This document shows, in pieces, positions 9,319 through 18,604 of a DNA stretch of 64,000 nucleotides (positions are counted from its first letter, which is position 1; each line of letters starts with the position of its first letter). A program made the position numbers and the translations under genes. Source of the DNA: Lactobacillus kullabergensis (GTDB taxonomy: Bacteria; Bacillota; Bacilli; Lactobacillales; Lactobacillaceae); NCBI RefSeq assembly GCF_000967195.1, contig NZ_KQ033871.1, positions 1,028,138-1,092,137 on the forward strand. Direction: 5' to 3'. Under the pieces are notes generated by a model. It ran no database searches. It was not told the DNA's origin and saw only the letters and a program-made list of their open reading frames with translations.

Positions 9319-10263
9319 TTAGTTATCTTTTCTTTCAATAATTAGCCCAATCCAACGTCCTTGTTGCATTGATAATATAATTTGGAATCCATTGGTAGTT
9401 AAAGCTGTCCTGATTTTTTCTATCTGGTCACAATCTATCCCAGAAAAAATCACTTTTCCATTAGAGTTTAAATGCTCATTCAATTCTGGAATCAAATCAA
9501 GTAAAATTTCAGCTAAAATATTTGCTACAATAATATCATATTTACCCTTAACTTTATTTAATAAATTCGTTTTCTGCAGTTTTATATTATTTAAATTATT
9601 TAAAGATATATTCTCATTAGCAGCAGTTATTGCCTCGTCAGATATATCTGTCGCTAAAACAGAACTTGCACCCAAAATAGATGAAGCAATAGCTAAAATC
9701 CCAGAACCGGTGCCAACATCACAAACAGTTTTTGGCTTGACTAAAGTTTGTTCCAATCCTAACAGTGCTAATTGAGTAGTCTTGTGTGAACCTGTTCCAA
9801 ATGCTAGGCCTGGATCAAGCTTAACTACTTTCTGGTCTTTAAACGCGGGCTCATATTTTTCCCATTCAGGAACTATTGCCATGTGTCTAGAAAACGCAAT
9901 TGGATGATAAAATTTTTGCCATACTGTATTCCAGTCTTCATCTTTAATATAAGAAGCACTCACTTTAGCCTGGCCTATTTTCAAACCATAGCTTTTTAAT
10001 TCAGACAACTTTTTTTGGAACTTTTTAACTAAATCTGCCTTATCTTGTTCTGTGTCAAAATACGCTAAGAATTGCATATCCTCAGGTAAATCTTTTATTT
10101 CGTCTAATTTAACAATAGTTGAATCAGATTCCCAACCTGCTTGTTCAAAGTCCGAGCGCCTTCGTGTTTCAGTACCCAAACAGTGCAGTACATCATGACT
10201 ATATATATTTAGTGCATCTTCAACTTCATGACTAGTTTCTATTTTAATAATTAATAATTTCAT
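9319..10263 (-). CDS. prmA: ribosomal protein L11 methyltransferase
   Basis: This 314-aa SAM-dependent enzyme trimethylates ribosomal protein L11. An N-terminal substrate-recognition domain is followed by the Rossmann fold with the SAM motif VCDVGTGSGILAIAS (about residues 180-194). The DPGLAFGTGSHKTT stretch just before it and the later VANILAEILL motif are typical of PrmA. Length and order are normal. It is the first gene of a same-strand set leading to rel and dtd. The YbaK-type gene upstream is divergent. Confidence 0.95.
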   Translation of the reverse strand: MKLLIIKIETSHEVEDALNIYSHDVLHCLGTETRRRSDFEQAGWESDSTIVKLDEIKDLPEDMQFLAYFDTEQDKADLVKKFQKKLSELKSYGLKIGQAKVSASYIKDEDWNTVWQKFYHPIAFSRHMAIVPEWEKYEPAFKDQKVVKLDPGLAFGTGSHKTTQLALLGLEQTLVKPKTVCDVGTGSGILAIASSILGASSVLATDISDEAITAANENISLNNLNNIKLQKTNLLNKVKGKYDIIVANILAEILLDLIPELNEHLNSNGKVIFSGIDCDQIEKIRTALTTNGFQIILSMQQGRWIGLIIERKDN

Positions 10264-10326
10264 TATTTTTTTAACTCCCTTTTTATTTTTCCTTTTATCA
10301 ATGCTATCATTATAAAGGTGATCATT

Positions 10327-10827
10327 ATGTCAAAAAAGAAAAACAAGATTGAAAAAACACTTGTTGAAAAAATATTGGATAGAAATAAGATTTCTTATCG
10401 ACAAGCAGAATTTGCTACACATAAAGATTCAGGTGGTGTAGCAAAAATGGATACATCTATTCTAAACGAGAATGAGCACTTGGTCTATAAAACTCTCGTG
10501 TGCTGTGGAAATAAGACACCTGCTTTAGTAGCTGTAATTCCAGTAACCGAACATTTAAGCATGAAAAAACTAGCCAAAAATTCAGGTAATAAAAAATGTG
10601 AAATGTTACCTTTGAAAGATTTAGAAAAAACCACCGGTTATGTACATGGTGCCAATACTCCTATTGGAATCTATTTTAAACATCAATTTCCCATTTTTCT
10701 CGATAATAGCATGATTAAAGAAAATGAAATTGCTGTCTCAAGTGGCAAAATCGGACGGAGTTTATATCTAAATCCACGGGACTTGCAAAAAATTACACAT
10801 GCAAAATTTTGTGATTTACTAGAATAA
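10327..10827 (+). CDS. ybaK: YbaK/EbsC-type aminoacyl-tRNA deacylase (Cys-tRNA-Pro type)
   Basis: The protein (166 aa) matches the YbaK/EbsC editing family, which clears Cys-tRNA-Pro and related mischarged tRNAs. The conserved lysine is in LVYKTLV and the GYVHGANTPIG and SSGKIGRSLYL motifs follow in order. I chose ATG 10327 over an in-frame GTG at 10318 because the AAAGGTGAT stretch spanning that GTG is a good ribosome-binding site for the ATG. It is monocistronic and divergent from prmA. Deacylase function is family knowledge; tRNA specificity is not visible. Confidence 0.9.
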   Translation: MSKKKNKIEKTLVEKILDRNKISYRQAEFATHKDSGGVAKMDTSILNENEHLVYKTLVCCGNKTPALVAVIPVTEHLSMKKLAKNSGNKKCEMLPLKDLEKTTGYVHGANTPIGIYFKHQFPIFLDNSMIKENEIAVSSGKIGRSLYLNPRDLQKITHAKFCDLLE

Positions 10828-10878
10828 AATAAAACTTAAATTTTATCTTTTAAAAATTTTTCTACAAAAAAGTTGCTT

Positions 10879-10898
10879 AAGTTTTAGTATTAAAACTT
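10879..10898. promoter_or_regulatory. perfect palindrome in the SorC regulator promoter region
   Basis: AAGTTTTA and TAAAACTT flank a 4-nt centre. The site lies some 10 bp before a TATAAT-containing stretch and about 55 bp before the SorC gene, so it could be an operator. It contains no long T run after the stem, so a terminator for the upstream gene is less likely. Confidence 0.35.
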
Positions 10899-10951
10899 TC
10901 TTTCTAATATAATTAAAACAAATGTAAAGTATAAAGAATAGGAATAAGCAA

Positions 10952-11896
10952 ATGACATTGTTAACAGATGAACAACTTGCGAATATCGCACATGACTATT
11001 TTTTGAGCAAGCTAAACATTGCAGAAATCTCGAAAAAGTATAATCTCTCTCGTTATCTTATAGCTAAAGCAATAGAAGAAGCCGAAGATAAGGGAATTGT
11101 GAAAATTAGTATTTATCAAAGTCCTAAACGGGCACAAAAACTTGAGCGTGAATTCCAAAGACTCTTTGATTTAAAAGAAGTTTATATCTTAGAAGATAAA
11201 GAAACCAAAAATCAAGATAATGAAATGATTGTTAACTTTGCAGCTAAACAAATACAGAATTATATTAATTCCGCTCATGTCATAGGTTTAACTTGGGGAA
11301 CTCTCTTAAGAGACATCATTGATGATTTTTCAGTAGAAACGCGTGATGATTTGACTTTTGTACAGTTGTTAGGTCAAGTGGTTAATGCAAGCAAGCGTAA
11401 ACTGCCATTGATTCAACATGCTGCCAATAAGTTCAGCGCAAAATGTCTAACTTTTCCTGCCCCTCTTTATGCGATTGATCCCACTTTAGTAAAAAAGGTT
11501 CATAAAGAACCATATTATGAATACATAGAAAAATATTTCTCACAGCTCGACCTAGTATTTGCAAGTATCGGAACATTCCAGTCGTTAGAATCAGGTCAAT
11601 TCTTTATGGATCATTATGCTGACAAACTATTTGCTGGTCTGGAGAAAAATCAATTAGCAGGAATTATTTTTGGCAGGCCTTATGATATTAAAGGACGCTT
11701 TTATAGTCCCATTGAACCACATATATCTGGTATCAGCCTCTCTAATATTTTTGCAATTCCTGATCGCTTTGTAATTGTTAGAAATCGCTTTAAAGAAGAT
11801 GCTCTTTTGGGAGCGTTAAGGACAGGCGTAATTACTCACTTGATCACTACTAGTGGAATAGCAGAAAGAGTTTTACATAAGAATGACACTCTTTAG
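10952..11896 (+). CDS. SorC/DeoR-family transcriptional regulator, probable citrate regulator (CitI-like)
   Basis: This 314-aa protein has an N-terminal helix-turn-helix (NIAEISKKYNLSRYLIAKAI, residues about 21-40) and a long C-terminal sugar-binding-like effector domain with the GLTWGTLL and FGRPYDI stretches typical of the SorC family. It faces the citrate lyase genes convergently, with only 2 bp between its stop and that of citX. CitI of lactic acid bacteria is a SorC-family citrate-responsive activator, so regulation of the citrate operon is a reasonable inference. A 10-nt AAATGTAAAG word in its leader (10920-10929) recurs in the palindrome at the operon promoter. Confidence 0.85.
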   Translation: MTLLTDEQLANIAHDYFLSKLNIAEISKKYNLSRYLIAKAIEEAEDKGIVKISIYQSPKRAQKLEREFQRLFDLKEVYILEDKETKNQDNEMIVNFAAKQIQNYINSAHVIGLTWGTLLRDIIDDFSVETRDDLTFVQLLGQVVNASKRKLPLIQHAANKFSAKCLTFPAPLYAIDPTLVKKVHKEPYYEYIEKYFSQLDLVFASIGTFQSLESGQFFMDHYADKLFAGLEKNQLAGIIFGRPYDIKGRFYSPIEPHISGISLSNIFAIPDRFVIVRNRFKEDALLGALRTGVITHLITTSGIAERVLHKNDTL

Positions 11897-11898
11897 TT

Positions 11899-12459
11899 TT
11901 AATCAGACGTTATCTCCTGTCTATACAAATTAGTGATATAATTTTGTAATTCCGTGACTGAATGTCTTCTCGAACGAGCACATTCTTTAGCAGGTCTTGA
12001 ACATAAAAAACATCTGCGAACAGACATACCCAATTCTTTGCGGGATATGGCCTGTTTTTGCTTATTAATTAAAACATCAGCATCAAAAAGTCGATTTAGT
12101 TTTTGATGATCTTCAAATTCAACTGCTTTTTCTTTTACAACTCTGTAGTTACTATTAACAAGGTAAAAATTTTCTGGACCTGTTACTTTTTCCCAATGTT
12201 CATAAAGAATAAAAGGCAAATTACTGCTTTGAAAAATTTTTTCTAAATCAAAAATACCTTCGGCAAATATTTTTTCTAAATAACAATTGTTTTTAATAGG
12301 TCCAGGAATATTCAATTTAACATCCAATAGTGTAATCTTTGGAAACTTTTGTAAAATTTCTTGTTGAAGCTTGACTCGTTTATCTTTATTTTCCAGTACT
12401 TCAGCTATACTCTGAGGCTGACCCTTGTCAAAAATTGATTTTATCATTCTGGTATTCAC
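11899..12459 (-). CDS. citX: citrate lyase holo-ACP synthase (phosphoribosyl-dephospho-CoA transferase)
   Basis: This 186-aa protein matches CitX, which attaches the phosphoribosyl-dephospho-CoA arm to the citrate lyase gamma subunit. The conserved RLFDADVL stretch and the cysteine/arginine-rich SVRRCFLCSRPAKECARSR region are visible. It follows citF, as in other citC-D-E-F-X operons. A hairpin between citF and citX may lower its expression. CitG, which makes the prosthetic-group precursor, is not in the window. The stop codon lies 2 bp from that of the convergent regulator. Confidence 0.92.
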   Translation of the reverse strand: MNTRMIKSIFDKGQPQSIAEVLENKDKRVKLQQEILQKFPKITLLDVKLNIPGPIKNNCYLEKIFAEGIFDLEKIFQSSNLPFILYEHWEKVTGPENFYLVNSNYRVVKEKAVEFEDHQKLNRLFDADVLINKQKQAISRKELGMSVRRCFLCSRPAKECARSRRHSVTELQNYITNLYRQEITSD

Positions 12460-12474
12460 TTCTTTTTATATTAT

Positions 12475-12520
12475 AACTAAAAATGTGAGAACAAGTTCCA
12501 GCTCATTCTCACACTTTTTT
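12475..12520. terminator. bidirectional hairpin between citF and citX
   Basis: Arms TGTGAGAA (12484-12491) and TTCTCACA (12506-12513) are flanked by a T run on each strand. On the minus strand it would attenuate transcription from citF into citX rather than end the operon. Confidence 0.65.
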
Positions 12521-12532
12521 AAAAATAAATAA

Positions 12533-14071
12533 TTAGTCTTTTACCTGCTTAATAGTATCAATAATTGTGCCGTCTCGATACTGAATTAAAGCAACAGTGC
12601 GATCAGTATATGCCAGTGGTTTTGGTACCCCAACCTGCTCTTGAGCCATTTTTTGAAGTTCCTTAATATCAACCACATTGAGTTCTGGAACCTTGGCAAA
12701 AGCATCTATGAGATCTTTACGGCGTGGATTAATTGCAATTCCTCTTTCAGTTACCAAAACATCAATTGAATCACCAGGAGTTACAACTGTTTCGACTGCT
12801 GGAACAACAGTCGCATTTCGTCCACGTACTAATGGAGCAGTAATAATAGTCATTTTAGCTGCAGCCGCATCTTGATGACCACCAATAGCGCCGCGGATAA
12901 CACCATCAGAACCGGTCATTACATTAACGTTAAAATCTGTATCAATCTGTAAAGCCGAAAGAATAGCAACATCTAAATTATTAACTACTGCCCCTTTATT
13001 GTGAGGATCGGCATACCAAGAAGCATCAATTTCTTGTTGATTTTTATTCTTAGCCATTGATGCCGCAGCACCTTTATCAAAATCCTGCACATCCATAATT
13101 TTTTTGACTAGGCCTTCCTCAAGTAAGTCGGTTGTAGGCTTGGTAATGCCACCTAGAGCAAACGATGCTGTGATACCATCTTTTAACATGGATTCTCTTA
13201 AATACCTGGTCACAGCAAGAGCAGCTCCACCAGATCCTGTCTGAAAAGAAAATCCTTGTTTATAATAAGGTGAATTGGTAATTACCTGATTAACGGTTTG
13301 AGCTATCTTTAACTCTTTCGGATCTTTAGTAAAGCGAGTAGCTCCTGAACCTATTTTATCTGCATCACCGATTTGATCAACCTTAACAACGTAATCGACC
13401 TGGGTTTGTTTAATAGAAGCAGGAGTATTTGGATAATCAACAATGTTGTCTGTCAATAAAACTACTTTATTCGCATATTGAGAGTCAATCAATGCGTATC
13501 CTAAAGAACCGAATACGGCATCTCCTTCTTGACCATTAGCGTTTCCTGCAGGATCAGAATTAGGGACACCTAAAAAGGCAACATCAATTTTGATTTCTCC
13601 TTCTTCAATTGAACGAGCCCGATTGCCGTGAGAACGGAAAATCACTGGATTCTCCAGCCCACCGTGGGAAACAAAATCCCCTAAGCTGCCTCTCATTCCA
13701 GAAGAAGTAATATTGGTAATGACACCCTTTTTAATTGCTTCAATTACTTTGTCATTCATAACACCAGTCAAAGAAGAAGGAGCTAAAGTCAAATCCTGAT
13801 AACCCATTTTAATAATTAAATCCATTACTTTGTTAAAAGCAAAATCGCCATTTCTAAAGTGATGGTGAAACGAAATGGTCATACCGTCTTTTAGTGTCTT
13901 TTTGATAACTTCCTCTAAAGAGTCGACCACTTTTGATTCACCAGTAGTAACTTGCACTTTGGGTGCAACTCTCTTTACTTCAGGATTTCCAACTACAACA
14001 GACTCAAATGGTTTAAGATTCATATCAGTCATCAAATCATCCGGCAAATTGCGCTTTACTTTATTCTCCAA
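12533..14071 (-). CDS. citF: citrate lyase alpha subunit (citrate CoA-transferase)
   Basis: The alpha subunit exchanges acetyl for citryl on the gamma-subunit thioester. The sequence is full length (512 aa) and shows [25 protein letters not shown] and [20 protein letters not shown] as in CitF. I placed the start at a TTG (14071): an AGGAGGG box lies 9 nt upstream, whereas the in-frame TTG/ATG at 14092 and 14089 lie at or before that box. The gene overlaps the end of citE by 11 nt, so translation is coupled. It is part of the citC-D-E-F-X order. The active site looks intact. Confidence 0.93.
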   Translation of the reverse strand: MENKVKRNLPDDLMTDMNLKPFESVVVGNPEVKRVAPKVQVTTGESKVVDSLEEVIKKTLKDGMTISFHHHFRNGDFAFNKVMDLIIKMGYQDLTLAPSSLTGVMNDKVIEAIKKGVITNITSSGMRGSLGDFVSHGGLENPVIFRSHGNRARSIEEGEIKIDVAFLGVPNSDPAGNANGQEGDAVFGSLGYALIDSQYANKVVLLTDNIVDYPNTPASIKQTQVDYVVKVDQIGDADKIGSGATRFTKDPKELKIAQTVNQVITNSPYYKQGFSFQTGSGGAALAVTRYLRESMLKDGITASFALGGITKPTTDLLEEGLVKKIMDVQDFDKGAAASMAKNKNQQEIDASWYADPHNKGAVVNNLDVAILSALQIDTDFNVNVMTGSDGVIRGAIGGHQDAAAAKMTIITAPLVRGRNATVVPAVETVVTPGDSIDVLVTERGIAINPRRKDLIDAFAKVPELNVVDIKELQKMAQEQVGVPKPLAYTDRTVALIQYRDGTIIDTIKQVKD

Positions 14072-14975
14072 TGTAATTACCCTCCTCATCAATTAAATTC
14101 GAAGCTTTTGCTGTTTCAATAACGCGATCAGCTTTTTCAACTACAGGTTTGTCAACCATCTTACCGTTCATCGAAATTACTCCAGAACCTTTTGCTTTTG
14201 CTTCCTGAATTGCATTTTGCACAGCAAGTGCATTTTCAATTTCGTCTTTAGTAGGATTGAATACTTTATTAACCATTGGAATTTGCCGTGGATTGACCAA
14301 AGACTTACCATCATACCCAAGTTCATAAATATATTTTGTCTCGCGGTAAAATCCCTCGGTGTCGTTCATATTTGAAAAAACTGTATCGAAGGCATAAACA
14401 TCTGCAGCTCTAGCAGCTTGTAAAACCATGTTGCGAGCAAATTCAAGTTCACGTCCGTCAGGGTAACGATGGGTGTGCATATCAGCAGTATAATCTTCAC
14501 CTGAAACTGCCAAGCCCATCATCAAAGGCGTTGCAGTAGCAATTTCAGGTGCATTAAGAACACCTTTAGCACTTTCAATCGCAGCCATTACGCCAATAGA
14601 ACCTTTTTCAACGCCATATTCTTCTTCTGCCTTTTCCATATCAGATACTAATTTTTTAATCATTGCAGCTGATTCAGTTTTTGGCAGACGAATAACATCG
14701 ACTCCTGCTCGCACCATTGCCTTTACATCTTCGTCATAAAAAGGCGTATCTTGACCATTAATTCTGACAACTACTTCTGCACCACCGAAATCAACAGTTT
14801 TAATGGCATTAAATACTAACATTCTCGCTGCATCTTTTTCAGTTAGAGAAACTGCATCTTCCAAATCTAACATAATGGAGTCAGCACCATAGATACCGGC
14901 ATCCTTAACCATTGCTGGATTATTTCCCGGTACAAACATCATTGTTCGACGCAAACGATTTTTTATGTAAGTCAT
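14061..14975 (-). CDS. citE: citrate lyase beta subunit (citryl-ACP lyase)
   Basis: The beta subunit cleaves citryl-ACP to oxaloacetate and acetyl-ACP. At 304 aa it has the usual length. The HpcH/HpaI-like TIM-barrel signatures [32 protein letters not shown] and [13 protein letters not shown] are visible, with the metal-binding acidic residues in place. It abuts citD (next base) and overlaps citF, so the three lyase subunits are translationally coupled. Confidence 0.96.
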   Translation of the reverse strand: MTYIKNRLRRTMMFVPGNNPAMVKDAGIYGADSIMLDLEDAVSLTEKDAARMLVFNAIKTVDFGGAEVVVRINGQDTPFYDEDVKAMVRAGVDVIRLPKTESAAMIKKLVSDMEKAEEEYGVEKGSIGVMAAIESAKGVLNAPEIATATPLMMGLAVSGEDYTADMHTHRYPDGRELEFARNMVLQAARAADVYAFDTVFSNMNDTEGFYRETKYIYELGYDGKSLVNPRQIPMVNKVFNPTKDEIENALAVQNAIQEAKAKGSGVISMNGKMVDKPVVEKADRVIETAKASNLIDEEGNYIGE

Positions 14976-15272
14976 TTATTGCAATACCTCCAATCTTGGT
15001 TTATCCGTTGTTTCGGTTGCTCTTTGAACCGCAGCTAATGTACGTGCAGCAATCACACAGTCAAGGGCCCCTTTATCAGTAGCCTTAACTTTCGCATTTT
15101 CAATTCCGAATTTTTTAAGAGTATCAGTTATTACTTTTTTGATCTGATCTCCGTAAGATTTGGCTACTTCGGATTCCAAGTCAATTTCAATACCATTTTG
15201 ACCAGCCGATACCATTATTTGAATATCTGAAGATTCTAAAGTTCCTGCCACTCCAACAGTCTTAATTTCCAT
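14976..15272 (-). CDS. citD: citrate lyase gamma subunit (acyl carrier protein)
   Basis: This 98-aa acyl carrier protein carries the phosphoribosyl-dephospho-CoA arm. The attachment serine lies in the N-terminal GTLESSDIQI stretch (residues 11-20). The length matches CitD. It overlaps the end of citC by 11 nt and is followed directly by citE. Confidence 0.95.
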   Translation of the reverse strand: MEIKTVGVAGTLESSDIQIMVSAGQNGIEIDLESEVAKSYGDQIKKVITDTLKKFGIENAKVKATDKGALDCVIAARTLAAVQRATETTDKPRLEVLQ

Positions 15273-16317
15273 TGATGTTCATTCCTTTCTTTATTCTTTC
15301 TTGTAAAATTTGATAGTTTTTATTAATAAAATCAAATGTAGTTGGCGGGACTAAATTTGAAATGTCCTTTAATTCATCACTTTTGATCAATTGACGGACA
15401 CGTGTAGCTGTAATTATTTGATCGTTATTGCAAAAGCGTTTGACAATTTCAACGTCAATTTTGGGACTAAGTGTGTTTTTTAAGCTTTGATTATAGAAAT
15501 TAGTTGTTCTTGAAAATGGTTCAGTACCCAAATAACGTTTTTTTATTGCCAGTTTCGGTGCAATAGTATTTTTAAAAATTAACGCATCAATCTCCGTTTG
15601 CGTGGCGATCAGTTCATCAGGTGATTTTAAAAAGTATGCCGGAAAAGTTGATTGAGAAACTAGATAGTCCCCACCGCTAATTACTAACACGTTTGGGTAT
15701 TCAGAAGTTCCTTTTTTTACCAGTTCCATTCTTTCACTCGTTTTAAATAATGAAGCATCCGTAGCAACAACAAACACATATACCAGATCATTCTCGCTAC
15801 TAGCAAGTTTTACCAAGGCCTGATGACCTAAAGTAAACGGATTAGCATTCATGACAATTGCAGCAACTTTTTTATGATTTTGGTCTTCTATTCTGGGAAT
15901 TTTGGCTAAAAAATCCTGAATATTTGGTGTGCCACTCTCTAAAAAAGCAGCCTCATCAGTATGAGCCAGTTCCTTAAAATTTAAATGAGAAAAACTGGCA
16001 GAATATTTTGCTTTAGTAAATACAAATGAATGATAAATTTTTTGACTAAAAAGGTATTCTTCTAGAGCTGAAACTATCTGATTAAATCTTGCTCCCTGAA
16101 CAGATGCATCATTTGAAACAGCGATATATTTGAGAACATTTCCAGCAATGCTACCTGTGCCAACTAATTGACCATCTTCATCAATTAGGCCAACTGTATG
16201 ATCAATCACAGCAACTTCACGAGAACTAAAATTATTAATTCCTTGACTAACCAGGAAATTTTGCCACCTTTGTTTTGTTTTTGGTAACCTTAAAAAAAGT
16301 TCTACGGTCTTATCCAT
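15262..16317 (-). CDS. citC: [citrate (pro-3S)-lyase] ligase
   Basis: CitC uses ATP and acetate to acetylate, and so activate, the citrate lyase arm. The 351-aa protein has an N-terminal GNAT-like part (TVGLIDEDGQLVGTGSI) and a C-terminal nucleotidyltransferase domain with MNANPFTLGHQALV, in which HxGH is replaced by TLGH as in CitC, and a late ITATRVRQLI motif. It follows the alpha/beta hydrolase by 20 nt and overlaps citD, placing it inside the operon that starts at the malate-dehydrogenase-like gene. Confidence 0.95.
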   Translation of the reverse strand: MDKTVELFLRLPKTKQRWQNFLVSQGINNFSSREVAVIDHTVGLIDEDGQLVGTGSIAGNVLKYIAVSNDASVQGARFNQIVSALEEYLFSQKIYHSFVFTKAKYSASFSHLNFKELAHTDEAAFLESGTPNIQDFLAKIPRIEDQNHKKVAAIVMNANPFTLGHQALVKLASSENDLVYVFVVATDASLFKTSERMELVKKGTSEYPNVLVISGGDYLVSQSTFPAYFLKSPDELIATQTEIDALIFKNTIAPKLAIKKRYLGTEPFSRTTNFYNQSLKNTLSPKIDVEIVKRFCNNDQIITATRVRQLIKSDELKDISNLVPPTTFDFINKNYQILQERIKKGMNINGN

Positions 16318-16337
16318 TTTCCCATTCTCACTTTGAG

Positions 16338-17132
16338 TTAAATATTTTTTAAGAAGTTCATAACTTCTTTATGCATGCTAGAAGGCTGCTCAGCCTGAAT
16401 TAAGTGTCCACAATCTTTAATAACTTTTGCGCTAATTATTTCATTTAACTTTTCCATGGCAAAAGCGAAGTGATAGTCAAAAAAGGGAGAATTCTGTCCT
16501 GCTAAAACCAGCATTGGGATTTTTAAATCAGTTAAAACATCACGCCAATCCTGCTCAGCATGATCTATACGACAAAGATAATTTTCTTCAGCATTATATG
16601 GATGTTTTTGGGCTTCTATTTTGGCCTCTTTAAACATCTCATCATTGATATGAGCATAAATGCCATTGCCAAGATCTGCCTTTAAATAATCCGGGTAATT
16701 CTGCCAAGTTAAATCTTTAAAACCGTACTCCCAAGAGCTATCTCGAATCATCTTGGGAGGTTGATCCAAATCAATAATTGCATGTAGCCTGTCATAGCCA
16801 AATAATGAAACATAAGCCCAAATATTTGCTGCACCCATTGAATTTCCAATAGCGATAATATCTTTCAAATTTAACTTGGTAATCAGTTCCTTTAAATCAG
16901 CCGCATGACGACTGATACGCTGGCCTTTATACGTTCTTTGTGAACGTCCCTGGTTACGCGGATCTATTACGATAAAACGATAATCAGCTGCAAAAAGTTT
17001 GGCAACTTCTTCCCATAATATTGCGGTGCTTCCTATACCGGGAATTGCCAATACAGGTTGTTTGCCTTTTTCAGTATCATAATATGCTATTCGTATACCA
17101 TCATTAGTGATAAAACTCTTCTCATTAAGCAT
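16338..17132 (-). CDS. alpha/beta hydrolase inside the citrate operon
   Basis: This 264-aa protein has the alpha/beta-hydrolase fold: an oxyanion loop PGIGSTAILW, the nucleophile elbow GNSMGA with Ser98, and a C-terminal DCGHLIQAE with the catalytic histidine. The start codon lies next to the stop of the DASS carrier (no gap) and 20 nt before citC, so it is cotranscribed with citrate lyase. Citrate lyase itself needs no such enzyme. It might hydrolyse a citrate ester, a lactone or a mis-acylated CoA/ACP species; this is speculation. No signal peptide, so it acts in the cytoplasm. Confidence 0.82.
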   Translation of the reverse strand: MLNEKSFITNDGIRIAYYDTEKGKQPVLAIPGIGSTAILWEEVAKLFAADYRFIVIDPRNQGRSQRTYKGQRISRHAADLKELITKLNLKDIIAIGNSMGAANIWAYVSLFGYDRLHAIIDLDQPPKMIRDSSWEYGFKDLTWQNYPDYLKADLGNGIYAHINDEMFKEAKIEAQKHPYNAEENYLCRIDHAEQDWRDVLTDLKIPMLVLAGQNSPFFDYHFAFAMEKLNEIISAKVIKDCGHLIQAEQPSSMHKEVMNFLKNI

Positions 17133-18599
17133 TTACCAGATTCCGATAACTTTCATCCATAAAGTTCCAATTACTCCAAAAATCAGCAAATAGATAATTC
17201 CCAAAATAAAGTTGTATTTCCACCATTCACCTTGTTTAATGTAACCTGTAGTAGCTAAAATTGAAGCTGGGCCGTTGGCATAGTGAGTAGTTGAAGCGTT
17301 GAAAGCTCCTGTAAATGCAAGCAGCATTGCAGAAAGTCCCAAAGGAGCACCAGTAGCTACTGCCACTGACAAGAATGGTAAATATAAGGCAGTCATATGA
17401 GCGGTTCCACTAGCAAAGAAGTAGTGGGTATAAAACATTAATATTACCAAAACCGCTAATACTACTTGCCAGCTGATGCCGTGAAGACTTGTTTGAATAG
17501 TCTTTGAGAACCAGTCAATAAAGCCAAATGAAATAAGTTTACTTGCCATAAAAACTAAAATTGACAGCCAAATTAGAATATTCCAGGCTCCAGTTTGGTT
17601 TAAAGCATCTTTCATAGTTAAAACACCAGTTAGCAACAGCAAGCCAACTGCTAGAAAGGCAACAAAAGTTGAATCTAATTGTGGAATATCAAAAATGCCA
17701 GATAAAACCCATAAGATTATGGCAAGCAAAAATACCATTGACATAATCTTTTCAGGTTTTGTAACTGGTCCCATCTCCTTGAGATGATCAGTGGCCCATT
17801 TTTCAGCATTAGGAGTTTCTTTTATCTCAGGTGGGAAAATTTTATAAATCACAAGTGGAATGACAATAGTTGCAACAAGAACAGGAACTACTGCGGCTGA
17901 AAACCAACTAATCCATGTCATGTTATAATTTTTCTGATCTGCCATTTGTGAAGCAACCATATTTGGTGCCGCGCCGGTAATAAAAAGGGCAGTTGAAAGA
18001 ATATTGGCATGAAAAGCCATAAAACTGAGATAGGCACCAATTTTCTTTCTGGAAGGGTCATTAGGGTAAGAATCATAATCTTTAGATATTGATTCGGTCA
18101 CGGGCCAAACGACTCCTCCAGTTCTGGCACTGTTTGATGGAATCAAAGCTCCTAAAATTAATTCCAATCCAGTAATGGCATAGCCGATGCCAATGGATTT
18201 CTTGCCGAAACGTTTAATCATCCAATAAGCTATACGATTGCCCAGTCCAGTTTTACTAATACCATATGCCATGATGAAAGCCATAGCAATTAGCCAAGAA
18301 GCTGAATTGCTAAAGGCACTGAGGATTCCAGTTGTTACTTTGCCTGTTTTAGGATCTGCAATGTCCTTGATTGGGGCTAAACCAACTAAAACCGTTACTA
18401 TAAGTCCGATTAAAGTGGTGCCGCCTATTGGCAAAGGTTTAGTGATACACCCAACAATAGTTGCTACGAAAATAGCAAACATTTCCCAAGCTGGAGCGGA
18501 TAAACCTGCAGGACGCAAAGGCGTGATGCACCAAAGTATAACACCAACAGCTAGGGGTAAGATAAATCCCTTGTAATTAACTTTTTCAAGTGTTTTCAT
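17133..18599 (-). CDS. DASS-family di/tricarboxylate carrier (CitT/SodiT-like)
   Basis: The 488-aa protein has about 12 membrane segments and the two substrate-binding loops of the divalent-anion:sodium symporter family: IPSNSARTGG near residue 155 and ASTTHYANGPA near residue 440. Members exchange or symport citrate, malate, 2-oxoglutarate or succinate. Its place between the RraA-like gene and citC suggests citrate uptake, perhaps in exchange for succinate like E. coli CitT, since a fumarate-to-succinate route lies next door. A paralogue (32677-34092) has different loops, so a different substrate is likely there. Confidence 0.9.
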   Translation of the reverse strand: MKTLEKVNYKGFILPLAVGVILWCITPLRPAGLSAPAWEMFAIFVATIVGCITKPLPIGGTTLIGLIVTVLVGLAPIKDIADPKTGKVTTGILSAFSNSASWLIAMAFIMAYGISKTGLGNRIAYWMIKRFGKKSIGIGYAITGLELILGALIPSNSARTGGVVWPVTESISKDYDSYPNDPSRKKIGAYLSFMAFHANILSTALFITGAAPNMVASQMADQKNYNMTWISWFSAAVVPVLVATIVIPLVIYKIFPPEIKETPNAEKWATDHLKEMGPVTKPEKIMSMVFLLAIILWVLSGIFDIPQLDSTFVAFLAVGLLLLTGVLTMKDALNQTGAWNILIWLSILVFMASKLISFGFIDWFSKTIQTSLHGISWQVVLAVLVILMFYTHYFFASGTAHMTALYLPFLSVAVATGAPLGLSAMLLAFTGAFNASTTHYANGPASILATTGYIKQGEWWKYNFILGIIYLLIFGVIGTLWMKVIGIW

Positions 18600-18604
18600 T
18601 TTAA

